Shown here in pieces: positions 19,331 through 28,177 of a stretch of DNA of 64,000 bases. The translations under genes and the position numbers were made by a program. The number at the start of each line of letters is the position of its first letter. Within the stretch, counting starts at the first letter, position 1. The notes under the pieces are model-generated. The model was not told where the DNA came from, did not search any database, and was given only the letters and a program-made list of their open reading frames with translations. The stretch comes from CAYTZN01 sp964442495 (GTDB lineage Bacteria > Pseudomonadota > Gammaproteobacteria > Legionellales > Legionellaceae), in contig CAYTZN010000002.1 of the NCBI GenBank assembly GCA_964442495.1, positions 62,001 through 126,000 of the forward strand, given 5' to 3'.

Positions 19331-20197
19331 ATGAAACTGGTCAGGTTTGGAGACGCCGGAAAAGAAAAGCCTGGCATGGTTGATAAAGACGGCAACATAC
19401 GCGATCTATCTGACTACCTAAAAGATTTTACGCCGCAATATTTAAATGACGAATCGCTTTTTGATCAACTAAATAAGCTTGATATAACCCGTTTACGATT
19501 AATCGACAAAAACACCCGATTGGGCTCTTGTATCGGATTTCCTGGTAAAGTGATTTGTGTGGGCTATAACTCAAGGCTTCACACTCAACAACTTGGCATA
19601 ACACCCATTACAGAACAAGAAATGGTTGTTTTTTTAAAGCCATCAACGTCCATTTGTGGACCTTACGATCCTATTTTGTTTACTCGTCACACTAAAAAAC
19701 TAGATTGGGAAGCGGAGCTAGGCGTCGTCATTGGCAAAAAAGGTAAATACATCCCTAAAGAAAGAGCCCGCGAGCATGTCTTAGGTTACACCTGCATCAA
19801 TGATCTGTCTGATCGGTATTTGCAGCTTGAAACCGAAGATAAACAATACACAAAAGGGAAAGGATTTGATAATGCAGCACCTTTAGGGCCTTATTTAGTC
19901 ACCAAGGATGAGGTGCCCAACCCCAGTGACTTGCAAATAAAGCTTTGGGTGAATGGAGAACTACGACAAAATTTTAATACCTGTGATTATATTCATAATG
20001 ATGAAGAGGTTATCAGTTACTTAAGCCAGTACTTTACCCTCTACCCTGGTGACATTATTTCGATGGGTTCGGCGCCCGGCAATGCAAAAAGCTGGGGAGA
20101 AAACATGTATTTAAAACCCAATGACCATGTGATTTTATCTATCGTAGGTTTAGGTCAACAAGAGAAAACCGTTGTTATTGAAGAAGACCTCTTTTAG
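19331..20197 (+). CDS. Fumarylacetoacetate hydrolase-family protein
   Basis: The 288 residues have the FAH fold: a short N-terminal domain, then ICVGYNSRLH and the metal-binding stretch KLDWEAELGVVIG (the Glu residues ligate Mg/Mn), and the closing GDIISMGSAPG-like motif. Family members hydrolyse or decarboxylate acyl-pyruvates and related diketo acids; FahD1-like acylpyruvase or 2-hydroxyhepta-2,4-diene-1,7-dioate isomerase labels are common. The usual TGTPxGVG near the end is altered to MGSAPGNAKSW. GAGGAG lies 7 bases before the ATG. No pathway partners are adjacent, so the substrate is unknown. Confidence 0.88.
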   Translation: MKLVRFGDAGKEKPGMVDKDGNIRDLSDYLKDFTPQYLNDESLFDQLNKLDITRLRLIDKNTRLGSCIGFPGKVICVGYNSRLHTQQLGITPITEQEMVVFLKPSTSICGPYDPILFTRHTKKLDWEAELGVVIGKKGKYIPKERAREHVLGYTCINDLSDRYLQLETEDKQYTKGKGFDNAAPLGPYLVTKDEVPNPSDLQIKLWVNGELRQNFNTCDYIHNDEEVISYLSQYFTLYPGDIISMGSAPGNAKSWGENMYLKPNDHVILSIVGLGQQEKTVVIEEDLF

Positions 20198-20277
20198 AGA
20201 GGTTTCGCATCATCGCATTGATGGTGCTATCCTTGTACAATAATGTCATAATAATCAAACCAGGGGTGTAGGTCCCA

Positions 20278-20919
20278 ATGCGCCAATTAAGCTTATTAGA
20301 TACTTTTCTATGTGAAGTCGACTCAGCTCTTCGCACCTTAATCACACCCACGCACCGAAGCACCACCCGACCAAACCCAGCAAAATCCATGGAAGAACCA
20401 TCGCTGACTGCACAGGAAAAAAAGCATGTTGCAGGTTTAATGCGCGTTAATCATGCAGGCGAAGTTTCAGCCCAAGCCCTCTACCAAGGTCAAGCATTAA
20501 CAGCCGAACTGACCACGGTAAAAACACAAATGACCAATGCTGCCGCTGAAGAAATTGATCATTTAGCATGGTGTGAAGACCGTTTACGCGAGCTCAAAAG
20601 CAAACCCAGTTTACTTAATCCACTTTGGTACAGTGGCTCACTCTTATTGGGTGCAATAGCGGGTTTAGCCGGTGATAAATGGAGCCTTGGCTTTGTTGCG
20701 GAAACAGAAAAACAAGTCACTCATCATTTACAAGAACACCTAAAACACATACCGTTACAAGATGCAAAAACAAAAACTATTTTATCCCATATGCAAGAAG
20801 ACGAATTGCATCATGCTGAAATGGCTGTTCAAGCAGGTGCGGCACCATTGCCCTCTTGGATAAAAAAAGGCATGCGCGGTATTTCTAAAATAATGACCAA
20901 AACCAGTTACTATATTTAA
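20278..20919 (+). CDS. coq7: Ubiquinone biosynthesis di-iron hydroxylase Coq7
   Basis: Coq7 hydroxylates the demethoxy-ubiquinone precursor, a late aerobic step of ubiquinone synthesis at the inner membrane. The 213 residues contain the di-iron ligands in two ferritin-like pairs: E in NHAGEVSAQALYQGQ, ExxH in EEIDHLAW, then E in AETEKQV and ExxH in EDELHHAEMA. Hydrophobic helix LLLGAIAGLAG allows membrane association. It lies between the FAH-family gene and the phosphate transporter on the same strand. Confidence 0.94.
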   Translation: MRQLSLLDTFLCEVDSALRTLITPTHRSTTRPNPAKSMEEPSLTAQEKKHVAGLMRVNHAGEVSAQALYQGQALTAELTTVKTQMTNAAAEEIDHLAWCEDRLRELKSKPSLLNPLWYSGSLLLGAIAGLAGDKWSLGFVAETEKQVTHHLQEHLKHIPLQDAKTKTILSHMQEDELHHAEMAVQAGAAPLPSWIKKGMRGISKIMTKTSYYI

Positions 20920-20949
20920 GCATCATCACCCCCTCTAGGGAGCATGGCC

Positions 20950-21939
20950 ATGGACAAAAGTACGCTCTTTGTGTTCGCTGTGGTTTTTATTGCGTATGTC
21001 TTTGATTTTATAAATGGATTTCACGATGCAGCCAACTCTATTGCAACCATCGTTGCTACAGGCGTATTAACCCCTCGTCAAGCCGTGATATGGGCTGCTT
21101 TTTTTAACCTGATTGCCTTTCTTTTTTTTAATTTAATGGTTGCAAAAACGATTGGTAATGGACTAATTGATGAGCGCGTGATTGATACCGAACTTATTTT
21201 TGCAGCCCTTATCGGTGCTATCTCATGGAACCTACTCACCTGGTATTTTGGACTGCCTTCAAGCTCGTCTCACGCACTGATTGGTGGACTCGCAGGTGCC
21301 GCTATTGTCCGCGGTGGACTAAGCACGCTAAAACTATCGGGGTTTATCAAGGTCGGCATAGGAATCGTTATTACGCCGCTGGTAGGGCTATTGCTGAGCT
21401 TATTGTTTACCTATGGATTAACGCGTTTATTACGCCATAAAAATGAACACGCCTTAAAGCGTTTATTTAAAGGCATGCAGCTCACTTCATCAGCCCTGCT
21501 CAGCATTACTCACGGTAGCAACGATGCACAAAAAACCATGGGCATTATCGCGTTACTGCTTTTTTCAAATGCTTGGCTAGAAGGCGCATTTTATATCCCT
21601 TTTTGGGTGGTGATGTCCTGCCAGTTAGTGATTAGTCTTGGCACATTAGTGGGAGGCTGGCGTGTGGTTCATACCATGGGCACTAAAATCACAACGCTTA
21701 ACACCCTGCGCGGTTGCACCGCTGAAACCAGTGCCGCAGCCATTATTTTTGCAGCAACAGAGTTTGGAGTACCTGTATCCACCACGCAAACTGTAACGGG
21801 TTCTATCGCCGGTGTGGGGTTAGTCAAAGGATTAGGTGGCACTCATTGGCCAATCCTCCGACTCATTTTATTGTCATGGCTTTTCACTATCCCAGCAACA
21901 GGTTTAATGGCGGGAGTGGTTCTTAAGATCATTCATTAG
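20950..21939 (+). CDS. Inorganic phosphate transporter, PiT family
   Basis: The ATG at 20950 is preferred over 20944 because AGGGAG is 7 bases before it but only 1 before the other; this gives 329 residues. PiT signature repeats are present near the start (FDFINGFHDAANSIAT) and middle (SITHGSNDAQKTMGI), and a third motif near the end (GVPVSTTQTVTGSI). About ten hydrophobic segments are visible. The protein should import phosphate with a cation. It is shorter than E. coli PitA (499) and there is no PhoU-like pit accessory gene upstream. It converges on and overlaps the permease by 11 bases. Confidence 0.92.
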   Translation: MDKSTLFVFAVVFIAYVFDFINGFHDAANSIATIVATGVLTPRQAVIWAAFFNLIAFLFFNLMVAKTIGNGLIDERVIDTELIFAALIGAISWNLLTWYFGLPSSSSHALIGGLAGAAIVRGGLSTLKLSGFIKVGIGIVITPLVGLLLSLLFTYGLTRLLRHKNEHALKRLFKGMQLTSSALLSITHGSNDAQKTMGIIALLLFSNAWLEGAFYIPFWVVMSCQLVISLGTLVGGWRVVHTMGTKITTLNTLRGCTAETSAAAIIFAATEFGVPVSTTQTVTGSIAGVGLVKGLGGTHWPILRLILLSWLFTIPATGLMAGVVLKIIH

Positions 21940-23311
21940 GCTTCACATTTAATACACTTTTCTTATAGCTGAACATGAAGTAAAGAAACAACCCTATAAC
22001 CATCCAGATGACAAACCGCATTAATGTTACCGAAGATAAATTGGCAATAAGATAACTACAACAAAAAATACCGAGTAAGGGAACATAGGGCATCAACGGT
22101 GTTTTGAAAGGCCGCTCTAACCCTGGTTGAAGATAGCGTAAAATAATAACGCCAGCACACACAATAATGAACGCAAACAACGTACCAATATTAACCAACT
22201 CGGCTAAATGGCTAAGCGGCACCAATCCGCCAAGGCACATCATCAATACCCCACAGAACACAATAATGCGTACTGGCGTTTTGGTATGCATATTAATGAC
22301 GGCAAAAAAAGAAGGGAGCAACCCATCACGAGCCATTGCAAAAAATATACGGCTCAACCCATAAAAAAGAACAAGCATAACGGTACATAACCCCGCCAAC
22401 GCCCCAACACCAATGACACCCGCGGCACTTTTGTAACCGAGCAATAACAACGCATGGCTAATCGGAGAATCAACATTAAGACGCGAATAATGCACAATAC
22501 CGGTCAGAAGTCCTGATACGACAATGTAGAGCAGTGTGCATATCGCTAGAGAACCAACAAGCCCTATTGGAACATCACGTTGAGGATGAATCGCCTCTTC
22601 AGCCGCAGTGGAAACCGCATCAACCCCCACATAAGCGAAAAAAATCAAAGCGGCACCTTTCATCACGCCAGACCACCCATAGGGCGAAAAAGGAATCCAA
22701 TTTTGGGGCTGAACTTCAACAGATGCGATAATGATGAACAACAAAATAACGAGCAGTTTTACGAGCACCATGACGTTATTAAACTGCGCACTGAGTTTGA
22801 CGCCTAAAATAAGCAATAGAGACAATAGACCAATAATCCCGATAGACAAGATATTTAATACGCCTCCGTCAAAAGGGCCATGCAATAAAGCGACTGGAAA
22901 ATGAACATTTAAAGCCAAGACCAGATCATTGAAATAGCTACTCCAGCCGACCGATACTGCAGAAACCCCTATCGCATATTCAAGTAACAAATCCCATCCC
23001 ACTATCCATGCTACAAACTCACCAAATCCCGCATAAGCATAACCATAAGCACTTCCACAACCACCCACGCAGGCCGCGAGCTCAGCATATGAAAGTGCTG
23101 AAAAGGCACAAGCAAGCCCCGCCACGATATAAGATAACACGATGGCAGGGCCAGTCTCCCTTGCTGCAACAATACCGGTCAAAACAAATATACCGGCACC
23201 AATAATAGCCCCCACCCCTAAAAAAATAAGATCAAAAACCGATAGGCAGCGCTTAAACTCGCTGTCGATTTCAGGCATTGGATTAATGTGTTTTTTACGA
23301 AACAAGTCCAT
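21929..23311 (-). CDS. APC-family amino acid permease
   Basis: ATGs exist at 23344 and 23311; the second has GGGG 9 bases upstream and begins MDLFRKKHINP, typical of cationic amino acid transporter-like permeases (460 residues). Twelve hydrophobic segments are apparent, with the helix-1 substrate motif GAIIGAGIFVLTG and the helix-6 FFAYVGVDAVSTAAEE. It resembles YfnA/CAT-type permeases that import neutral or cationic amino acids, which Legionella uses as carbon and energy. The exact substrate is not deducible. The 3' end overlaps the pit gene. Confidence 0.92.
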   Translation of the reverse strand: MDLFRKKHINPMPEIDSEFKRCLSVFDLIFLGVGAIIGAGIFVLTGIVAARETGPAIVLSYIVAGLACAFSALSYAELAACVGGCGSAYGYAYAGFGEFVAWIVGWDLLLEYAIGVSAVSVGWSSYFNDLVLALNVHFPVALLHGPFDGGVLNILSIGIIGLLSLLLILGVKLSAQFNNVMVLVKLLVILLFIIIASVEVQPQNWIPFSPYGWSGVMKGAALIFFAYVGVDAVSTAAEEAIHPQRDVPIGLVGSLAICTLLYIVVSGLLTGIVHYSRLNVDSPISHALLLLGYKSAAGVIGVGALAGLCTVMLVLFYGLSRIFFAMARDGLLPSFFAVINMHTKTPVRIIVFCGVLMMCLGGLVPLSHLAELVNIGTLFAFIIVCAGVIILRYLQPGLERPFKTPLMPYVPLLGIFCCSYLIANLSSVTLMRFVIWMVIGLFLYFMFSYKKSVLNVKPNE

Positions 23312-23420
23312 GTTAGTATACCCCAAGGGTACGTGGGCCATCATAGTATTGATATCACACGTAAAAACACTTTATCATTAAATTATACCGTTAAGAAACT
23401 CAACTTATGCTGCATAATTA

Positions 23421-23978
23421 ATGAAGCGCGCGTTTACTTTCTTTTTGTTGTTTACTCTGGTGTCACCAATAAGCGCCAAAGACGCAGACGAATGCGTACA
23501 TTGGCCAAAATGGACGACCCATGCTTGTCATCGACTTCACCAAATCTGGAAACAAGGTGACACAGAACTTTATATAACTGGCTATGCTTGGCACAACCGT
23601 TTCACTTATGACAAAGATAAATTGAGTCGCTACAATGAACAAGCGTGGGGCGGCGGTTTAGGCAAAGGCCTTTATGATGAAAAGGGCAATTGGCATGGGC
23701 TTTCAGCCTTTGCTTTTCTGGACTCTCACCGTTATTTAGAGCCTGTTGTCGGCTATGCTTATTTAAAAATAGCTCACCTCAATGACAATACACGTCTAGG
23801 CGCCGGTTACTCAGTATTAGTCACCCAACGCCCAGATATCTTTCATGGGATTCCTTTTCCAGGAGCACTGCCTTGGATCTCTTTTAATCACAAGAGAGCA
23901 GCTTTATTTGCCACGTATATTCCTGGAGCAAGAGGCGCTGGAAATGTAGTGTTTTTATTTGCAAAATGGACGTTTTAA
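23421..23978 (+). CDS. pagP: Lipid A palmitoyltransferase PagP/Rcp
   Basis: This outer-membrane acyltransferase moves palmitate from phospholipid to lipid A, giving resistance to cationic peptides; in Legionella it is called Rcp. The 185 residues have a signal peptide (to about residue 19) and the family core AWHNRFTYDKDKLSRYNE, WGGGLG and DEKGNWHGL-AFAFLDS, then GYAYLK and the C-terminal strand NVVFLFAKWTF. The catalytic His (AWH), Asp (FLDS) and Ser (the same motif) are all present. wrbA follows within 12 bases. Confidence 0.93.
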   Translation: MKRAFTFFLLFTLVSPISAKDADECVHWPKWTTHACHRLHQIWKQGDTELYITGYAWHNRFTYDKDKLSRYNEQAWGGGLGKGLYDEKGNWHGLSAFAFLDSHRYLEPVVGYAYLKIAHLNDNTRLGAGYSVLVTQRPDIFHGIPFPGALPWISFNHKRAALFATYIPGARGAGNVVFLFAKWTF

Positions 23979-23989
23979 AGGAGAACAGA

Positions 23990-24589
23990 ATGGCAAAGGT
24001 ATTGGTTTTATATTACTCCAGCTATGGACATGTTGAAACAATGGCACAAGAAGTCGCAAAAGGAGCCTCAAGCGTTGCTGGAGTGTCAGTCACGCTTAAG
24101 CGAGTCCCTGAAACCATGCCAGAAGAGGTTGCTAAAAAAGCCGGCATTAAGTTAAATCAAGCCGCAGAAATTGCAAAGCCTGATGAATTATCTGACTATG
24201 ACGCCATTATTTTTGGCACCCCTACCCGTTTTGGAAACATGGCGGCTCAAATGCGAAATTTCCTCGATCAAACGGGTGGAATGTGGATGAAGGGCGGGTT
24301 GATTGGCAAAATAGGCAGCGTTTTCGTGTCTACCGGAACGGGCGGTGGCAATGAAACAACCATTACCTCTTTTTGGCATACATTGGCCCACCATGGCATG
24401 ATTTTAGTAGGCGTACCCTATTCAGAAACTGGCTTAACAGACATTAGCCAAATGCGTGGCAGCTCACCCTATGGCGCAGGTACAATTGCCGGTGCAGATG
24501 GTAGTCGCTCACCGTTACCTATTGAGCGACAAATAGCACACTTTCAAGGACAGCACGTCGCAGAGCTTGCAAAGCGATTATTTGGCTAA
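23990..24589 (+). CDS. wrbA: NAD(P)H:quinone oxidoreductase, WrbA type
   Basis: A flavodoxin-fold FMN enzyme doing two-electron reduction of quinones, protecting against oxidative stress. The ATG at 23990 has AAGGAG 6 bases upstream and overrides an in-frame ATG at 23966 within pagP; the product is 199 residues. Motifs are the FMN phosphate loop YYSSYGHVETMA, GTPTRFGNMAAQMRNFLDQ and STGTGGGNETT, and the C-terminal SPYGAGTIAGADGSR, all WrbA-specific. Confidence 0.95.
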   Translation: MAKVLVLYYSSYGHVETMAQEVAKGASSVAGVSVTLKRVPETMPEEVAKKAGIKLNQAAEIAKPDELSDYDAIIFGTPTRFGNMAAQMRNFLDQTGGMWMKGGLIGKIGSVFVSTGTGGGNETTITSFWHTLAHHGMILVGVPYSETGLTDISQMRGSSPYGAGTIAGADGSRSPLPIERQIAHFQGQHVAELAKRLFG

Positions 24590-24775
24590 GTAACCGTCCC
24601 TAACGTTGTTTTGAAGTCTTCTCAACACTTAATCTGAGCACAGATTTTTCAGATTATTTCGAGTGGCCCAACCTGGTCAAAGAGGTAGCCGTTCATCTAT
24701 AGTCGAATGAATTTTAAATGACTGACTCCCTGCGCGACTTACCGCTGCTTGTCAGTGGTATCCAGAAGATTTATA

Positions 24776-24800
24776 TGTGTCTTGGAAAAGCCAAGACACA
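24776..24800. terminator. Perfect 10-bp hairpin after the IQ-motif gene
   Basis: TGTGTCTTGG (24776-24785) and CCAAGACACA (24791-24800) form a perfect stem with a 5-base loop, 6 bases past the stop of the leftward IQ-motif gene. There is no strong T-run in either direction, so it may act as an RNA 3' end stabiliser or a weak terminator. The rest of 24590-24775 shows nothing recognisable. Confidence 0.55.
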
Positions 24801-24806
24801 TTACCT

Positions 24807-25628
24807 TTAGCTAATAGGAGGAAATATTTCAGCTTTAAATTCTATTGCTGTTTTTTTCGTAGAAAGTATCACGTTTTCTGGAATACGATGGAAAAAACAA
24901 CGATCCGTGAAAATAGACAACCGTGGTGATAATGCTTCAACACTACTCAAAACCTTATCAATATTCTCATATTTAACAACATGAGCAATATTAGAGGGGT
25001 AAGCAAAAATTGTTGAGATCCCATTAAGTTCACAAATATTTTTTAAAACAACAAATAAACTTTTATCCGTCCATGTTTGCTGAAGAATTGACGCTTGTTG
25101 TATTACCTTTATAACATTGTTTACACCATGTTTACCTACTAACTGTTGAACGTATAGAACAGGATTTTGATTTTCGTACTGTAGATCATCAAAAGTGCCA
25201 GGAGCTACATTAATACATAACTTTTGATTTTCAGAAATAAATTGATCAAACGCATCAAAAAATTCTTTATCGCTCAAGAATATTGACCCAGCGACCATGT
25301 CTCTAAGTGTTCGCCAAAAAGTAACTACTTTGATTCCATTATCAATAATAATTAATTTAGGGATATGCCCTTCGGTGGTTGGCTTTGATTTACTTAAGTC
25401 TAAAGCCAGAGCCAATGCTCTGAGTCCTGAAGTACCAACCACGGCTATTTTCTCATCGCTTACTGCGTGAAACTCTAATCCAGTTATTTTTGGATCATTT
25501 CCCACGACAAAAGTGGGAAATGTATGTAATGCCAGAGTAGGTAGTTGCTTTATCCCGTGTTTTTTTCGCACATTATGCCCTCTCCAAAAGCGTTGAAGGC
25601 CGGTAGCCGCTTGTTCTTTTGTTAACAT
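24807..25628 (-). CDS. Hypothetical protein with N-terminal IQ motif
   Basis: A TTG at 25646 is in frame, but the ATG at 25628 has AGGAG 8 bases upstream and is chosen (273 residues). Residues 11-21 read LQRFWRGHNVR, which fits the eukaryotic IQ calmodulin-binding consensus [ILV]Q-x3-RG-x3-[RK], within a basic amphipathic helix. The rest looks like an alpha/beta, Rossmann-like domain (KIAVVGTSGLRALALALDL; KLIIIDNGIKVVTFWRTL) of unknown activity. There is no signal peptide. Calmodulin-binding Legionella effectors exist (SidJ), so a host-activated enzyme is a plausible inference. Confidence 0.7.
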   Translation of the reverse strand: MLTKEQAATGLQRFWRGHNVRKKHGIKQLPTLALHTFPTFVVGNDPKITGLEFHAVSDEKIAVVGTSGLRALALALDLSKSKPTTEGHIPKLIIIDNGIKVVTFWRTLRDMVAGSIFLSDKEFFDAFDQFISENQKLCINVAPGTFDDLQYENQNPVLYVQQLVGKHGVNNVIKVIQQASILQQTWTDKSLFVVLKNICELNGISTIFAYPSNIAHVVKYENIDKVLSSVEALSPRLSIFTDRCFFHRIPENVILSTKKTAIEFKAEIFPPIS

Positions 25629-25827
25629 TTCACACACTCCTAACAATAAATAACTACAATATATTACTTATTTATTATTAAGAATAACAATATTGCTCAT
25701 ACTGAGCAAAAAACAAGACTCATTTATCTGAAACGTTTTTAAAAAATGCCCCCTCTCATAATTTATTACAAAGCAAGTTCATTCAGATTTATAGTTTGAA
25801 CCATAAATAAAGTCTGCAGCATTTGCC

Positions 25828-26570
25828 CTTTGTGCCGGACAAAAAAATGATTAGAAAAGCAGAGGAACAAATCGAATTATTACCTCGCTTCATTACTGCG
25901 TTTGGTAAAGCATCGATCGAAGGAGTGCTCGGTGACAGGGAATTCCCTAACAAAGCGCTCATTTCCTGGCTTGTAGAAGAGGACATTCCCTTCTAATTAC
26001 AAATTAAAGGGAATGTAGATGTATGTATTGGAAAGAAGAAATTCAAAACCTCAGCTCAGTTATTTCACCATCTTGCTCCTTATCAGCAGCATGTATTTGG
26101 TATGAAAGTCCGTGTTTTTGGACAATCTCTTTATTTGGCAGGAAGCAAAAACTCGCGTGAGGATTTGATGATTGTTGTCACGAATCAGGCTCCAAAAAAC
26201 GCAATTGCTTGCTATTTGCGCCGCTGGGAAATTGAATGTCTTTTCTCGGCATTAAAAACAAAGGGATGGCGCTTTGAAGATACTCGTGTCATTGAACCTA
26301 AGCGTATCGAAAAGCTCTTAGTATTACTCTCATTAGGCTTTGTCTGGGCTCATCGCATCGGTGAATGGAGAGCATCTATTAAACCAATCCCTCTTAAAAA
26401 ATTACGAAACCAAAAAAGACCTAAAAATAGCTTCTTTCGATTGGGCTTAGATCACCTCAGAGATCTCCTAACTAACGCCGGGGTTCGTTTAAAATTGTTC
26501 TCTAAATTGGCCAATTGGATTCTCTTTAAACCACTAGAGAAGCCTTTTTAAAAAATTGTCCGGCACAAAG
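25828..26570. mobile_element. Truncated IS4-type element with both inverted repeats
   Basis: The 743-bp unit is bounded by perfect 15-bp terminal inverted repeats, CTTTGTGCCGGACAA at 25828-25842 and its complement at 26556-26570. It contains only the second half of an IS4-family transposase, disrupted by a stop. The 5' half of the gene is missing and the remaining frame begins almost at the left repeat, as in an internally deleted, non-autonomous derivative. No clear target-site duplication could be identified in the flanks. Confidence 0.85.
25847..26551 (+). pseudogene. IS4-family transposase remnant
   Basis: A single frame from 25847 to 26551 encodes transposase sequence interrupted by an in-frame TAA at 25994-25996 (reading IPF-stop-LQIKGN, probably a Tyr codon originally). 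The LGDREF segment (second catalytic Asp) and the Y-x2-R-x3-E-x6-K signature of IS4 elements (YLRRWEIECLFSALK, third catalytic residue) are visible. The region with the first Asp is absent. An uninterrupted part runs from the ATG at 26102 (149 residues). It cannot be active; it could be moved in trans by a full-length relative elsewhere. Confidence 0.88.
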
Positions 26571-26720
26571 CAAAGCATCCCCCCAATCCTCCGTCTTAAT
26601 GTTCTGTTAATGTTGCTTTGTTAGAGTACCTCTCTTCCGGAGTAACCGTCAGTCTATTACATCCTAAACGCTAAATCAGTGCCTAGCGACGGCATTGTAA
26701 ATAACCAAAGAGACCCTCTA

Positions 26721-27632
26721 ATGCCCATGACAATAATGATTTCTCTCATCGTAACTTTAAGCTTGTTTTGTGTTATCACCATGATTTACAAGCTATTTAG
26801 GCAAACGCCTGTGGTTTTATCGGCATTGGATTATTGTAAACTAATCAGTAGTGGTGTCGTGGCCTTTATAGCAGATACGCTTGGTGTCGGAAGCTTTGCT
26901 GTGAATATTGCCCTAGCAAAATTATTAGGCACCTTTCATGATGATGAGTTGCCCGCCGTTAACAATGGCGCTCAAGTCATTCCCGGAACAATAGAGTCTT
27001 TATTTTTTATGCAGCTGGTGGATGTCGACCTCACTACCCTTATCTCGCTCATCTTTGGTACATGCTTAGGTGGCTTGATTGGCGGCTCGATTGTTAGTCG
27101 TTTGAGCAAGCAAGCCATTCGTCTTGCGATGATGTGCTGTTTTCTTCTTATTATCAGCTTATTGCTTTGCCATCAGTTTCACCTTTTCCCTACCGATGGA
27201 GATATTGTCGCGTTAAGAGGGGGGAAACTTATGATTGGTTTTGTGGCCATGATTGTTTGTGGTTCACTGACGTGTGTAGGAATTGGCTTGTTTGCCATGA
27301 TTCAGGGGGTGTTGTTTTTATTAAACGTTTCTCCACTGATTGCCTTTCCTATCATGACCACGGCCGGCGCTATGCAGCAACCGCTAACCACATTAGTCTT
27401 TTTACAACAAAATAAAATACCGTTGAAAAAAACTCTTCTTATAAGTTTAGGTGGTTGTTTAGGCGTGTTGATAACACTCCCCTTGTTTAGTCATCTGACC
27501 ATCACGTGGCTGCATTCATTACTACTCATCATTTTAATCTATAATTTCATAGCCATTGGCCGCACTTACCTGCAAACAAGACATAATGCCTCGTTTAGTT
27601 CGCAAAAATCATCTTTACCGTTGTATAATTAG
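26721..27632 (+). CDS. TauE/SafE-like membrane permease
   Basis: A polytopic membrane protein with about eight hydrophobic segments and two related halves, each with a glycine-rich turn (VAFIADTLGVGSFAVN; MTTAGAMQQPL), fitting the TauE/SafE anion exporter group. A GTG at 26679 is in frame; the ATG at 26721 (303 residues) is preferred because it starts just before the first hydrophobic helix, though neither has a good ribosome site. Substrate (sulfite or organosulfonate in some relatives) is unknown. It begins about 150 bases after the IS remnant. Confidence 0.72.
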   Translation: MPMTIMISLIVTLSLFCVITMIYKLFRQTPVVLSALDYCKLISSGVVAFIADTLGVGSFAVNIALAKLLGTFHDDELPAVNNGAQVIPGTIESLFFMQLVDVDLTTLISLIFGTCLGGLIGGSIVSRLSKQAIRLAMMCCFLLIISLLLCHQFHLFPTDGDIVALRGGKLMIGFVAMIVCGSLTCVGIGLFAMIQGVLFLLNVSPLIAFPIMTTAGAMQQPLTTLVFLQQNKIPLKKTLLISLGGCLGVLITLPLFSHLTITWLHSLLLIILIYNFIAIGRTYLQTRHNASFSSQKSSLPLYN

Positions 27633-27697
27633 ACAACATCGGGGGGATTAGCTATGGCCGTCCTCCCCCAAGCGCAGACTAACCTTGAGATTGCCAA

Positions 27698-28177
27698 ATG
27701 GATGAACCAAAAAGTAAATCACAAAAAAAACGCGAGGCTGACGCCTTGCAAAAAGTGGGTGTCGAACTGATTGGATTAAGTTTAGAAAAAATCAATGCCC
27801 TACCCCTCTCCCCCCATTTAAGAACCGCTATTATCGAAGCAAAATCTTTAAAAAGTCACGGTGCGATAAGACGACAAGCGCAATTAATTGGTAAGCTCAT
27901 GCGCTCCTCAGAAAGTGACCTCATCCTTGCAAGTTATGATCAATTACAAGCAGAGGCCAACGCAACCACCGCCGACTTTCACCAAGTCGAAGTGTGGCGA
28001 ACACGACTTATTCATGAAGGCAAGGACGCCTTGACGGCATTTGTTGATGCCCATCCTCTAGCGGATGTTCAACAGCTTCGCCAACTCATAAAGAAAGCGG
28101 TAGATGAACAAACAAAGGAACATCATACCGGCGCGAGTAAAGCGCTCTTTCGTTATTTAAGGTCTTGCATACAATGA
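27698..28177 (+). CDS. darP: Ribosome-associated protein DarP (YjgA)
   Basis: This 159-residue DUF615 protein helps late 50S subunit assembly. Family marks are the N-terminal SKSQKKREADALQ, the central IRRQAQLIGKLMR and the C-terminal ASKALFRYLR. Its stop codon overlaps the start of rlmKL (ATGA), so the two ribosome-assembly genes are translationally coupled, a sensible functional pairing. Confidence 0.94.
   Translation: MDEPKSKSQKKREADALQKVGVELIGLSLEKINALPLSPHLRTAIIEAKSLKSHGAIRRQAQLIGKLMRSSESDLILASYDQLQAEANATTADFHQVEVWRTRLIHEGKDALTAFVDAHPLADVQQLRQLIKKAVDEQTKEHHTGASKALFRYLRSCIQ

Noticed and set aside
24590..24775. Small gene or RNA in the gap after wrbA
   Set aside because: No credible start with ribosome site, no promoter-hairpin combination, and no conserved motif seen apart from the hairpin at 24776.
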